From Scenedesmus sp. ARA3 (taxonomy: Eukaryota; Chlorophyta; Chlorophyceae; Sphaeropleales; Scenedesmaceae), in assembly GCA_004335835.1 (NCBI GenBank), contig RWJK01000301.1:1-64000 (forward strand): a stretch of DNA of 64,000 bases. The letters run 5' to 3'. The notes below the pieces were generated by a model, which ran no database searches, was not told the origin of the DNA, and saw only the letters and a list, made by a program, of their open reading frames with translations. Each line of letters opens with the position of its first letter. Within the stretch, counting starts at the first letter, position 1. This document shows positions 33,477-45,672 of the stretch, piece by piece. A program made the position numbers and the translations under genes.

Positions 33477-36306
33477 CAACAGCCGGGGGCTGGCTGACGG
33501 CTGGCGTGAGCGTGTTCAACAGCAGCAGTGGCAGCAGCCCTTGCAGGCACCCATGCAGCAAGGGAGCGCTGCGTTGTATGGCGCAGCAGGAGCAGAGGAC
33601 AGCGATGACGGTGTGTGGCTGCTGGGGGACGAGTCAGATGATGAGCCTCAGCAGGCTTATGAAAGTGACGCCGAACCAGACACATTCTACATTGCAGCGG
33701 AAGATGAGGCAGAAGAAGAGCAGCAGCAGCTGTGGCAAGGTGGCAGGCAGCTGATGCAGGACATGCGGCACGCAATGCAGCTGCCACGCGAACTGCAGCA
33801 GCTGCAGCAGCGTGCTGGTCCAAGCCAGGCTCCACATAGCACAAGCGGCAGCACGCATGACCTGCAGTCGTCTTGGGAGCAGGCCATGGCGGCAGCAGCA
33901 GCCCTGCTGGCTAGTTATGACGTGCGTTACGACGTGGCGCGGCCCGCCCACCTGAGCAGCAGCAGGGGCAGGCCGCGTGGTGCTGCTGGCGGCGGTGTTG
34001 GGCCCGCAGGCTTGGGCCCTGGCGAGGTGTGCCTGACTGCTGCTGCTGCAGCTGCTGCTGCCGCCAAGGCGCGGCGAGTGCGCAAGCGACAGGTGAGCAC
34101 ATGTGCCGCAGTTGGCGCGCATTCGCGGTTGCGTTTGTGGTTGGGTGTTTGCCTCGCTCAGGCACGTTCGGCCGCGCCACAAGTGGTGCGTGCATTACAC
34201 AATCGTGGGTGGTTTGATAACAGCATCACAGAAGCATGTGTTGTGTGAAGGTCTGGGTCAGCTGCGCCCCAATGAAAGAAACACCTAATCACACTACTAT
34301 TTTTCGTCTGACTCACTGTGATGAGCAACCAGGACTTCTGCAAGTTTGAGGGGCAAGCGGCTGGCATGCTGTGGTGCTGTGGTGGTGTCTGCATGTGCAC
34401 TTGTAGCTGGTTGTTGGCATGCCGCAAGCTGTCGCAACATGGGACTGCACATGCTGTTGCTGGCATGAATCCCCGGTCGCCATGCAGCTCAGACGGCGCT
34501 TTGTGCATGTCATTACCCCACCTTGGTGTGGTTGTGCTTCTGCTGCTTCTGCTGCTGCTGCTGGTGCTGCTGCAGGCCCCTGCAGAGCCTCCAGTGCCGG
34601 CAGATGTCCTGGAGCAGCAGCCGCACCCCGCGTTAGCAGCAGCACCACAGCAAGCTCCCCAGCAGCAGCCAGGGCAGCAGCGCCAGCAGCAGCAGCAGCA
34701 GCAGCAGCAGGCGGCGCTGCTGCCTGATGACGACCCCCGCTGGCAGGCTGTGCTGCGGGCGCATGCCGCGCACCTGAGCTACATGCAGCAGCTGGCCAGC
34801 ATGGTCGTCAGCAAGCACCAGCAGGGGCACCAGCTGGTGCACCAGGTGAGACGGCAGCAGCAGCAGCAGCAGCGGCGGCGGCGGCCTGTAATGCAGCCCT
34901 GTTCCACCGCCAATGTGTGGGGTGGCGTATGCGTGTTCCACATGGTGTACATCAGGTGGCAGCAACCTGTTCCGCACTGCATGCTTGCTCATGAACTGGC
35001 AGCTCATACACTGACAGTCTGTCTACAGGTTTCAGCGTGTCGCGTACGGCCTGCAGCATGCACACGCTTGCCAGCGGCGGCTGTTGCTGCTGATGCACCA
35101 CTGCCACCACCCGCGCTGCTGCCGCCGCCACGTGTGCGCCTGTGCAGCAGGTGGGCATCTGCGAGCACTGGCTGCAGCTGTCGCACATGCTGAGCGTGAT
35201 GGGCGGGCCCGAGCTGTTGCCTGCTGTGCCTGCAGCGATGTGGAAACGGCTGCCAGGTGAGACGCGCAGCGCGGAGCCACATGCACCGCGTGCACAGCTG
35301 CCTGGCTGCGTCAGCCCAGGCCTCTATGTTGGTGCTTGAACATTATATTGTGCTGCCAAATAAAACTTCACAATAGCGTGAGGTGCAACTGGGTGCCTGG
35401 CAAGCTTGCATTGTACACTAACAGCATTACCGCGCGCTTCTCTGCCCGTGCGTGTGCTGCTGCCGCCAGACATTGTGAGCCGCAAGGTGTTTGTGCGCAT
35501 GAGCCCCGCGGAGCGCGTGCACTATGACCTCTTCCTGGAGCAGCTGGTACAGCAGACAGCGCACAGCATCACCCGCTGCAGCAGCGGCGGCAGCAGCAGC
35601 AGCAGCAGGTCCGGCAGCAGCAGCAAGACTAGCAGTAGGCGGCCCAGCAGCAGAGACGCGAGCAGCTGCAGCCCCAGCCACCTGGCTGCCATTGCGTATG
35701 GTATGGCAGTGCTGGGTGTGAGCAGCCAGCCGCTAGCTGCTGCTGTGGAGCAGGCGTCTGCAGTGCTGCTGCAGCATGCAGCTGCTGCAGTGACAGCTGC
35801 GGTAGAAGAGTCTGCGGTGCTGCAGCAGCCAGCTGCAGCAGCAGCAACGAGTGAAGAAGCAGCTGCCGCGGCCTCTGCAGCAGCAACTGCAGCGGCTGCC
35901 GTTGCTGTGTCTGCTGCTGAGGGCTGCGGCTGGTCTCCTGCTGACGTGGCCAGCCTGCTGTGGGGCCTGAGCACGCTGCGCCACTGCCCCTCGCAGCAGT
36001 GGCTGGCAGACATGACCAGCCTCAGCCGGCACATGCTCGCCAGGTGGGCTGTGTGAGGCCCGTCAAGCATGGCTCATGCTGCATAAGGTGGAGCTGCTCC
36101 CTTTTGTAGCTTGCGATGCAAGCCGGCTGCGTACATATACCAAGCAAGTGCTCAACTGCATGCCTGTACTGTGCCAATCTCCTGTGTGTTGCCTGTTGCG
36201 GTTGAGCTGGGGTCGTTCGGGCTTCACAACATCAAGCCCTTACAGCTGCTGAGTCCCTTGCATGCACCTGACAGTTGACTGCTGCCTGTTGACATTTCCG
36301 CATGAA

Positions 36307-36352
<46 letters not shown>

Positions 36353-37032
36353 AGTCTGCAGCCCAGCCAGCTGTGGGGTGTGCTGTGGGGCCTGTCCCAG
36401 GTGGCACACCTGCCGCCACCCGCCTGGCTGGACAGCTGGCTGGCAGCGGCGCGTGAGCAGCTGCCCAAGTTTGATGCTGAGGGCCTGGCGCATGCGGCCT
36501 GGGCGCTGGCGGCGCTGGGCCACGTGCCTGACAAGCTGTGGCTGCGCGCGTTTGCCGGCATGGTGGCGCACAGGGTCAGGTGGGTGGGCGGGGCAACCTG
36601 CCGAGCTGATTGTTGTGCAGACATGCCAGCAGCTTGTTCATGCCCTTGCATGCTGTGCGTGGGCTGTGTGCTGCAAGATGGGTGCTGGCAGTGCTGTAAA
36701 GCGCTGGCTGCTGCTGCTGCGGTGCAGGTCGTTCATGGCTCCGCAGTTGGCCATGCTGCTGCCGGCGCTGTCCTCCCTGGGCTACAAGCCACGCTCGGAG
36801 GTGTGCAGGACGTTGGTGGCGCAGGTGAGCTCGTGGCGACTGGGGGCAGGCCCTGCAGGGGCGGCAGCAGCAGAGCAGCAGCTGTAGGCGGTGTTGGTTG
36901 CTTCCGGTGTGCAGCAACTGCAGCTGTTGCTTGAAGTAGGGTTGCTTCCCCAGGTTGTGCTGCTGGGTGTTAGTCTTCAATGAGTCCCTGGTACTGTCAA
37001 AGCTGCTGCAGCACACCGCAAACCTTCGTCCC

Positions 37033-37079
<47 letters not shown>

Positions 37080-38213
37080 AGGCGCGCCGTCAGCTGCACA
37101 CCTTCAAACCTTCCCAGCTGGCCGCGCTGCTGGCTGCACTGGCCGCCTACCCGCCCCCTGAGGGTGCCCCTGCGTCCACCTCAGGCTGGCACCCCGGGCG
37201 GCTGTTCCTGTTTGACTTCATCAGCGCCAGCAGCCCCCCGGGGCTGATGCAGGCATGGAGCGGCGGTCAGGCGGCGCAGGTGCTGTGGGCCTTCGCGCGC
37301 TTCAGGTGGGGCGGGGCGCAGATGATCTACAGGGGAGTGGATCGTGGCGCCTGGAGCAGCGTATGGTCCAGCAGGGCGCGTCAGTGACACGCGTATGTGC
37401 ATGGTTGTGCATGCATGCAGTGCACTGCATGGATGCACATGAGCAGATGCTGCATCGCCACCAGCCGTCATTCGCAGTGTATGTGGTTTCAGACACAGTG
37501 CTCGCCGTGTGTGGCTGCCGTTAGCTTCTCACCATGCGCCGCCCTGCACCGCCGCCGCTGCCGCAGGTATGTGCCAGACAAGGCCTACCTGCAGTCACTG
37601 CTGGCACACCTGGCCACACAGTTGCCAGCCACGGGGCCTGACGGCCTGGCCCTGGCGGCTGCAGGCCTGGCTGGGCTGCGGCAGCCGCTGCCATCCCAGC
37701 AGTGGGGTGATGCATGGTGTGCTGCTGCCCTGGCTGGCGCTGACGGCTTTGGGCCTGAGGCGCTGGCGCAGGCCCTGCCGAGCATGGCCGCGCTGCACAT
37801 GCAGCCGCCAGCAGCGCTGATGCAGGTGAGGCAGCAGCGCTGCAGAAGACAGGGGTTCTGTGTCATCGTGGATGAGGTGGGGACTGCCCCGGCATGCTGA
37901 TGTTTTGCGCAATGCATGGAATAGATGCAGCAGCACTGATACAAGCAAGGTACCAGCGGGGCTGCTGGGCTGAGGCCTGGCCAAGCGGCATCACATGTGC
38001 TCACAGCGTAGCAGGATCCCTCACTGCTATCTACTGCTGCTGCTGCTGCTGCCTTTGCTGCACGTGCAGGCGCTGACGCGCACCGCCAGTGGCTGCATGT
38101 GCTCCTGCAGTTGCGGGCAGCTGGCCCTCATCATCGCCGCACTGGCAGACCTGCAGTGGAGGCCCAGCGACGCATGGATGGCGGTGAGTGGCCTTGAATG
38201 TCAGCCCGCGTTG

Positions 38214-38250
<37 letters not shown>

Positions 38251-39429
38251 GCTGCTGCTGCTGCTGTGAGTGCATGCAGCTCCCTGCCTGCCAGGTTGCC
38301 TTCATGCATCCTGCCTGATATCACGCGTCTGCCAGAGGTGCAGGCTGTGTGGCTCATCGTATTGCACGCAAGGGTGTGCGCAGCTCAGTTGTGCCCCTGT
38401 GCCGCTGCTCGCAGGCGTTTGTGTCGCATGCGTCTCAGCAGCTGCCTGCTTGTGAGGGCGAGGACTACGGCCTGCTGCTGCACGGCCTGGCGGCGCTGGG
38501 CCAGCCACTCAGCGCAGATCTGCTGGGCCTCTTTGCTGCGGAGGCGGGCCGCAAGCTGGCTGGGGCCAGTGGAGAGGGCCTGGCGCTGCTGCTGTGGGGC
38601 CTGGCGCAGTACGGTTATGGGCTGCAGCAGAGCCGGGATGCAGCAGAGTGGTGAGCAGCAGCTGCGCGGCTGTGGTGCTGCTGGAATGCTGTGCTGAGGT
38701 GTTGCAGCGATGTTGCGCCTGCATTTACGCATGTCATGGTCACATGTGCTGTGTGAGTGCTGGGATTGTCGGTTGACATGAGCGAGGATCTGTTCCAAGT
38801 CACGCATGGGTTTTGTTGCAGCACGGCTTTACGGATGAAGGCATTCTGATGAGCCAACATTGTGTTCCTGCTTGCACTGCCGCTTGGCTGCCTGCTGCAG
38901 GTGGGCTGCGCTGTTTGCAGAGTCCAGCACCAAGTGGGACTCGTGCTCGCAGCGCGGCTGCGCATTGATGCTCACTGGGCTGGCGCAGCTAGGCCCGCGC
39001 CACCTGCCGCCTGGCGAGTGGGAGGCTGGCTTCATAACGCGTTACAAAGCCGTTAGTAACAAGCCTGCCAGCTGGCAGGAGCTGCTGCTGGGGCTGCGGC
39101 TGGCAGCTGGGCTGCAGCCAGGGGAGGCGCTGCCGTTGACGCCGTGGCTGCACAACCTGCTGCTACAGCTGGGCCGCGCGTGGGGCCTGCAGGAGCCGCA
39201 GCAGCAGGCCGGCCTGGCGGCTGTGCTGGCAGAGGTAGAGGCGCAGGCGGAGGCAGCAGCAGTAGCAGCAGCAGCGGTTGCAGGTGACTTTACACAGGCA
39301 GCAGGTGATGCAGCAGGGTCCGGTGCTGCTGCTTCAGCAGCGGCTTGGCAAACAGCTCACGAGGCAGGAGCAGTGCAGGGGCTGCAGGCAGGTGTAGAGC
39401 CGGCGTCTGTGACAGCTGTGCCGCTGTAG
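33166..39429 (+). CDS. Octotricopeptide-repeat (OPR) protein, putative organelle RNA factor
   Basis: OPR proteins bind organellar transcripts and control their stability, splicing or translation. Eleven exons: 33166-34092, 34576-34845, 35148-35256, 35470-36043, 36355-36579, 36728-36824, 37082-37305, 37567-37825, 38070-38183, 38415-38650, 38901-39429, in phase, giving 1187 aa. The N-terminus (MQACQCRRLAGLQLQQQHRA) is Arg/Gln-rich without acids, like a transit peptide. A ~300-residue Gln-rich, acidic region follows. From ~residue 540 on there are degenerate ~38-residue helical pairs, for example LPPPAWLDSWLAAAREQLPK and then AEGLAHAAWALAALGHVPDK, in the PPPxWL...LANxLWALA style of OPR motifs. 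At least seven units span exons 4-11. No RAP domain was recognised. Exon 3 is the weakest part of the model. The target RNA is unknown. Confidence 0.8.
36303..36354. repeat. (CTG)n tract forming the 3' splice site before OPR exon 5
   Basis: About 15 perfect CTG units run directly into the acceptor CTGCAG at 36349-36354. A second tract of the same kind (37036-37081) abuts exon 7. The repeat takes the place of the polypyrimidine tract. Confidence 0.9.
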
Positions 39430-40877
39430 CAGAGTAGTGCCAGTTGGTTCTGCAGCAGTTCAATTTCCCCTGCGATCTGTGCGTAGTGAGAGCTGCTGAT
39501 GTAGGTTGTGCATGCATTGCATGCCCATGACGCACGCTCAGCAGTGTTCATTTGTGGTGATTAGCTGTAGGTTTGGACTCATCAGCCATTGTCGCCTGTA
39601 GCCGCTACAGCTGCGGCAGCTGCTGCGCGCTGAGGTGGCTAGTTTAGCTTTTCATCATGCTCGCCAAAGGGGCCAGGTTACATGTAACTTTTATGCCGCT
39701 CAGCATACTATAGCGTTGCCTTGGTCATGGCAGGCATCGATGTACCTCTTTTCGTACGTATATGTGCATCATGTGCTGTTCAGAGAAGGGCAGTACCCAC
39801 GCGGAGCACGCAAATTTCCTGCAATATCCAGCAGCCACGGCGGCAGCCGAAGATTGGTGATGTTGCTGTTGGGTTAGCTACCAACTGGCAGTTGCAATGC
39901 TTGCAATGTTGCCAGATGATTCAGTCAACCTATCCGGTTGCTCAAGGTGCTGAAAGCCGCGGCAAGCGCTTGGCAACCTTCAAGTGATGGGCGTAACAGC
40001 AGTACAGGTATTCAGGGTGTACAGCACCCTGTAACTGCTGGTGCTTGGGTGGTCTTGCAGTACACGGCCTAGGCTGTAGACAGGCCTGGCCATCAGGCGA
40101 CACAAATAAAATATTGCATCTTTTGGTCCTGTGTTTGGCCGCCAAACTTTGGCGTAGTGGTGCCTGTTGCTCTGCAGTAAATGGGTTGCTGCTCAGCCAG
40201 CCTGAGCTTCGTGCAGGGGCGTTGGAAGACAGTACAACAGCCTACAGAGGCAAATATCATTGCTTTGAAAACAAATGGTTGACATTACAGACATCCTCGT
40301 GCGATGCTGTGAAAGCGCGTACGGAGCAGCTGCAGTACCATTGGGAGCTCGCGCCAAACTGCTCGGCGGAAAGCACGGCGCGCCGAGTCGAGGCCGCTTG
40401 CTTGCAAACACAAGCAGCGATTAACCAATGCTATCTTGAAGTATACATTCATAACCTCACACTGCGCGCGTTTCAGCCAACAGAACCACCCCACCTGGAG
40501 TCGCAGGAACAGCCTGCAGTGGTGCAACCAAGTTTGTGGTGAGATCCGTAGCCAATGTATGGCATTGTACTAAAAATGTATAAATTCCGAAGTACGCCAG
40601 CTTGCCTGTGACGCAGCTGCCTGTGGTACGTGCATCCATGTGCAAAGCAGCATCCGTGTGTTGCGTCAACTGCCAGCGCAGCGCTGCCGCAGCGTTGTGA
40701 CATAGAATTGTACCTTAAGCAAGCCACTGACTTTCATCTTGCCTGCCACAGTTTAAGTGTAGTGTGCACCCTAGGTTAACATCTACAGTGTAGAAATCCT
40801 GCAGCAGGGCTGCAATTACAGCACTTGCTCTCACCTATGCAATCTGCTGCATGGTGACGCTGCGTGCAGGAAGCCAC
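39430..40877. other. Intergenic, OPR 3' UTR; no gene supported
   Basis: A TGTAA at 39683-39687, about 255 bases after the OPR stop, is a candidate polyadenylation signal. An open frame at 40045-40542 has no ATG and no acceptor evidence and was rejected. Confidence 0.45.
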
Positions 40878-41952
40878 ATGGCACCAATCGCCAGCACAGC
40901 AGCAGCTCTGTGCTTCCTCCTGCTGCTGGCTGCTACTGTATCAAATGCAGCCCTTGCAAACAGCAGCAGCAACAGCAGCAGCCATTAATGGCATGCATTG
41001 GAATATTCCAATGCAGCAGCTGCATCATGCCCTGACCAGCCTGTTAACCTGGCTGCTCTCAGCAGCAGCTCGTCTGCTCCCCCCACCACCTGCCGTGTGC
41101 TGATTGTTGGTGGTGGGGCAGCAGGCATGTTCTCAGCATATATGCTGCGGGAGCTTGGCAGCGGCGTGTGTGTTGTTGAACGGAAAACGGTCTGGGGAGG
41201 CAAGCTGCAGAGCCTCAGCGCAGGCAACAGCACCGACACCGATTCGCCAGACAATGCCGGTATTGGCACTGCTGGGCTGTGGATACATGGTGAACAGACG
41301 GATGTAAGGTGGGGAGCCCATTGCAGATTACCGCAGCTGCTACCAGCATGGTGTGGTGCTGTATTGTTCCAACCTGTGTATGGTGCTGGACAGGGCGTAC
41401 ATGTTGCTACTCAAGCGAAACTACTTGCTTTCTACACATGCCTGGTGGCACCCCTGCAGACACTGGTCTGTGCATGTACCTATTTGCTGTACTACATCTG
41501 CCCCAGTGCCCAACCAGCTCAATGCCACCTGGAGACCAGCCACACTCGCATGCCAGCATACTCCACAGGCACGTTGCTCTTGTGCTTCCACGCTGGAACA
41601 TCAGGTGCCTCGCAAACCAGCTCAACGTCACCCTGGAGGAGAGCCACGACGACACCCTGATCAATACACGCGGCCAGTGGACTTGTGGAGGCGCTGAGGG
41701 CCTGCTCACCACGCAAAACGGCAGCTACACCGCCCCAGCGTTTAACCTGACAGACATGGACGGCGACACAGACGACTTGCAGGACAGGTGGGTAGATTTG
41801 TGTGGGGATGGGGGCGCACCACTCATGTTGTTCGCCACGAGCAAGCAACTCATACAGAAAGCGGTAGTGTGTGAGCACTGGCTCACCTGCGCGCTCGCTC
41901 AGCCGCTCACTCGCTGCACCAGCCTCACGTGCACGTGTGGCATCATGCCCCT

Positions 41953-41984
<32 letters not shown>

Positions 41985-43544
41985 ACACCTAACTTGTTGA
42001 CCACCGCAGCTGCTGCCGCAGCCCGCCACAGCCTGTGTTGCGGCTGCAACATAGGCCGCAGGACGCAGCTGCAAAAAATGCACACAGTCACTTCAAGCGA
42101 AGTATGGCGAGTCATGCAGCTTGCCCGGCACGATGCAAGGTGCCTGTGCACTGTATCTGCTCCCCACCGACATGGCTAAATTGCAGCAGCTGCATCATCG
42201 GCAAACGATTCAATCATGCTACCATCATACTATGTAGTACATGTTTTCCCAAGTTGCCTTTGTACAATGCCACCTGCGCTCTGCTGTCTTGCAGGATGTG
42301 GGAGTTCCTGTTGGGCATGAAAGCAACCAACCCCCTCACAGGCGCCACGCCCAGCCCCCACCCGGCCAAGTCCTGTGCCAGCTACCGCTCAATGGGGCAC
42401 TACATCAACACCACACTCGGGCTCGAGGCGTACGCATTCCTGATTGCTGACATGCCAGAGCCAGGGAACTTGCAGTTCCCAGTTGATGTCTGCGCCTGGA
42501 TCCAATCTGAAATTGATGAGCGCACCATCAGGAGCAAGATCACCACGCAGTTCATCGCGCATGGAGCGTGCGCGTGCAGTAGCGGCTGCGGCGGGTGTGC
42601 GTTTTTTCTTGGACAGCCCAATTGCTTGCATCTCGAGCATTGCTGGGAATGCAACAGCGGCATCGGCTCTGCATGTTACTGCTGCTGATGGCACGACCAG
42701 CAACCGCAACAGCTCCTATCAGTTTGTTGCTACGGGGCCGGGTGGTGTGTCTGGCCGTGTGTTCATCGCTGAGCATCTCATTTTTGCTTCTGGCCCGCTT
42801 GATGTGCGCAAGCTCGGCGGCAATGTAGGCAGGCGGCTCGCAGCAGCGCCAGAGGCAGCATCCATCAGGCCAGTGGAGGTTGCTGTGTATGATGCCTTTT
42901 ACCCCCAGAGGTTTTGGGAGGATTACATGGTGCATCGCTACGGCAACATGCCCGTGCGCACAGATGCCAACTGCCTGGTGTTTAGCGAGTTCCCAGGGCA
43001 CACATACTTCCAGGTGAAGAACGCGACGCGCCCGGTGTACGCCACGGATCTTCGCTGCATTGCGTTCTGGAGGCAGCTGCACGCTGCATCTGGCATGCCA
43101 GGCATTCGTAACTACGTGCAGTCCAGCCTGCAGGGCTTGTTTCCTTTGCAGGAAGTACCTGCCTTGTACCTGGACACATTCGTAGTGCATGCAGTTGGTT
43201 GGCATCTTATGGACTACGGTGCCTCGCAGCGCAATGTGAGCATCGCATCAATCTATAGCTGGGCAGCGTCACCGCTGGGTGATCATGCTAATCTCTGCTT
43301 GGCGGGTGAGGCATATTACGGCATCAGCTACGGTTGGACTGCAGGTGCTTGGAGGACAGCCGCGCATTGCATCAAGCAGCGGTTTGCAGGGGTGCTGTCA
43401 GGCGCTGCGTTAGCTGCAGTTGAGTACGTCAGCAGTGGTTGCAATGGGCGGGCTCGCTTTCCCAACGAAATCGTGCTGCCTCGCAATGCCTCTACGCCTG
43501 GTTTAAACCCTGCGACGGGCAAGGTGTTGCCAACGGTGGAATGA
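40878..43544 (+). CDS. Secreted FAD-dependent oxidoreductase (amine-oxidase-like), apparent frameshift
   Basis: Exons: 40878-40937, 41040-41308, 41605-41787, 42295-43544. The first three junctions are in phase. The N-terminus is a signal peptide (core AALCFLLLLAAT). A Rossmann FAD site follows directly: RVLIVGGGAAGMFSAYMLRE, with Gly at 44-46 and 49, then VVERKTVWGGKLQSL. The C-terminal part has the flavin-closing region (LCLAGEAYYGISYGWTAGAW), as in flavin amine oxidases. Many N-glycosylation sequons (NLT, NGS, NAT, NSS, NAS) fit secretion. Within exon 4 the frame shifts by one base around 42550-42575: upstream reads up to SKITTQFIAHG, while downstream resumes as RARAVAAAAGVRFFLDSP. This is either an assembly indel or a real inactivating mutation; without it about 586 aa are expected. 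The substrate is unknown. Confidence 0.72.
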
Positions 43545-45672
43545 TGGTGCTCAATAGGCTGTTCAAACCTGCTGAGGGTTGCTTTGTATGCACTCTGCCA
43601 GTTTGAATTGCAGTAGCTAATGTAGTCCAGCAACCAATTGCGCGTGCATAAAATTATGCGGGTCGGGATTCTGTTGGTTGCAAAGCGGTCTACGCTTGGC
43701 AGGGGCTGCTTCATTGCACTACCTTGAAGCTGTCAACTGTTGCTTGCACACAAGATTGTCAGAGGAGTGATGCAATGTGTGTCTCTGCTTAATGTTGTTG
43801 GGTTGCAACTGCACTAGTTTTTGGCTGCTGGTGAAATCGGCAGTGGTTGTGACGGGCTGGTGTGTTTATATTGAAGTGGTGCTTCCGAGGTATGCCTCAA
43901 TGCTTGCTCGAACCCTGCGACCATAACAGGCAGGCTGCTGGGAGAGTAGGGGGTTGGAAACTGCTTTATTGCGCTTTGGTTGAATAGGCAATGGTCGGTG
44001 CTGGCGGTTGCTGCTTGAGGTTGCAGCAGTAAGCGGCGGACGCGGCACAGACAGGCGCAGGGTTGGTTATGGCTGTTGGGGATACCATGGGGCTCCTTGG
44101 TCGGGGCTGTTCTTGTGTTGCTTGTGTATAATGTGCTTGATTGTGCATGAGTACGCTTTGTTGAGGCTGTCAGCACCACAGCCTACAGGGTTGACCGCAG
44201 TATGACCAGAGTTGACCAAATTTGACCATATCTAGTCCGCAGTCTAGACCGCACTGCAATGGAGTGGGCTGCATGTCAAACTGTGCAGTTTGACTGCAGA
44301 GTGTCAGGCCCTGAACGTGCCAAGGCCCTCGACTCGCACTGTCTGAGGCAGTGTGGGTGCCAGCGTACACGTCACATCCAGTGACACAATACTGCTCACT
44401 GTTACCGCGTGCAGCAATGTGCATGCCATACCCATTGGCCATGACAATGGCTGGCAGAGTCAGTACTGCCAAGCCGCCAGCAGATGTGACACATCTGACG
44501 CTAACACACTGAAGCCACAGCTGTTGTATGGCTTCGTTGGTGCTATGATGATGATGAAATTAGATGATGGTGCAACCATGGTGAATTCCTCGCACTACAA
44601 ACTATGTGGTATGGGGATGAACCCAGGGTGCATGCCATATCAACCAGTGGGTGGCGGCATCATTTGCCACACGCAGCGCTGCTAGTTTGTTATCAACGCC
44701 GTGAGCGCGATCAACTGCCGGTGCTGGGCCATGGTACATCAACAAAAGCCAGCGGCATTGATACGGTCGGTGCCGAAAGCACCCCTGCATCTACCTGTCC
44801 TACACACAGCACACACTGGTCTCGGTGCAGGCAGTTGCTCCCAGGTCCAAATCACAAGGACGAGTTGGCTGCAGTTGCTGGCTGCTTGCAATGGATGTGT
44901 TTGCCAGGCCATCCTTCCCTTCAAAAACACCAGAAGGGCGTGGCATAGTAGTGCTGCCAGAGTCAGTGACTCTCCTGGTTGACTGCATGATGCCCACTGA
45001 TGACGCTGCCAATGCCTTCGTCCAACCCTTTCACCGCACAGCTGCTACTGCCTACTGATCACTCCTCACATCTACAGTGGCTGGCTGCAGCCCACAGCAT
45101 GCGAACAACTGCAAAGTCTGCACACAGCAGCCCGTCAGCACCCTCAGATGCACCCTAACACACACTGTTATTGCACATGCCATGCGCCACAGTGACGCTT
45201 GTCTGCAAAGCACTGCACGTTGAAGTTAATTCTGCCTTGCGGTGGCACAATTAACTGTCACGCCGCTTGCGCGTGAAGTGCATCGTCAACATGCTGAAAG
45301 TGCATGCCATACATCATGCTGCAGTACCACAAATTGACCGGACAGGAGGCTGTTGATTGTGACACTTGCCATCAGCTACTGTCGTGCTGACCCAGTGCCT
45401 GCTGACAAGCATTGCCTGCAATTCCCAACACCAAAGCTGCTCAGCTTGCTCTACCAGCTTGGAAAGCCTGGAAGGGAGGTGCGGCCGCCTGCATGCAGCA
45501 GGGAAAAGAATCAACAGTCACTGGAATGCACCGTCTTTGTGTTGTATGGGGTTGATCACTAGCTGCGCTCCGGCGACGACCATGCATTACAAATGTTGCA
45601 GGCGTACTGCAGCGCAGGACGGCAAGTAGTCATCACAAATGCAGCAGCCTGCTGTTACACGACTGTTGAAGG
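43545..45672. other. Intergenic, no gene supported
   Basis: Low GC relative to the genes. Open frames here lack recognisable features. A cluster of four TGACC sites at 44192-44227 is reported separately. It includes 3' flanks of both convergent neighbours. Confidence 0.45.
44192..44227 (+). promoter_or_regulatory. Four TGACC sites at 10-11 bp spacing
   Basis: TGACC occurs at 44192, 44203, 44213 and 44223, three of them as TTGACC. TTGAC(C/T) is the WRKY W-box core in plants. There is no adjacent gene start in this model, so a regulatory role is speculative. Confidence 0.3.

Noticed and set aside
40045..40542. 165-residue plus-strand open frame
   Set aside because: Begins at TTG, contains no internal Met and no clear acceptor; no family resemblance. 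A missing upstream exon cannot be excluded.
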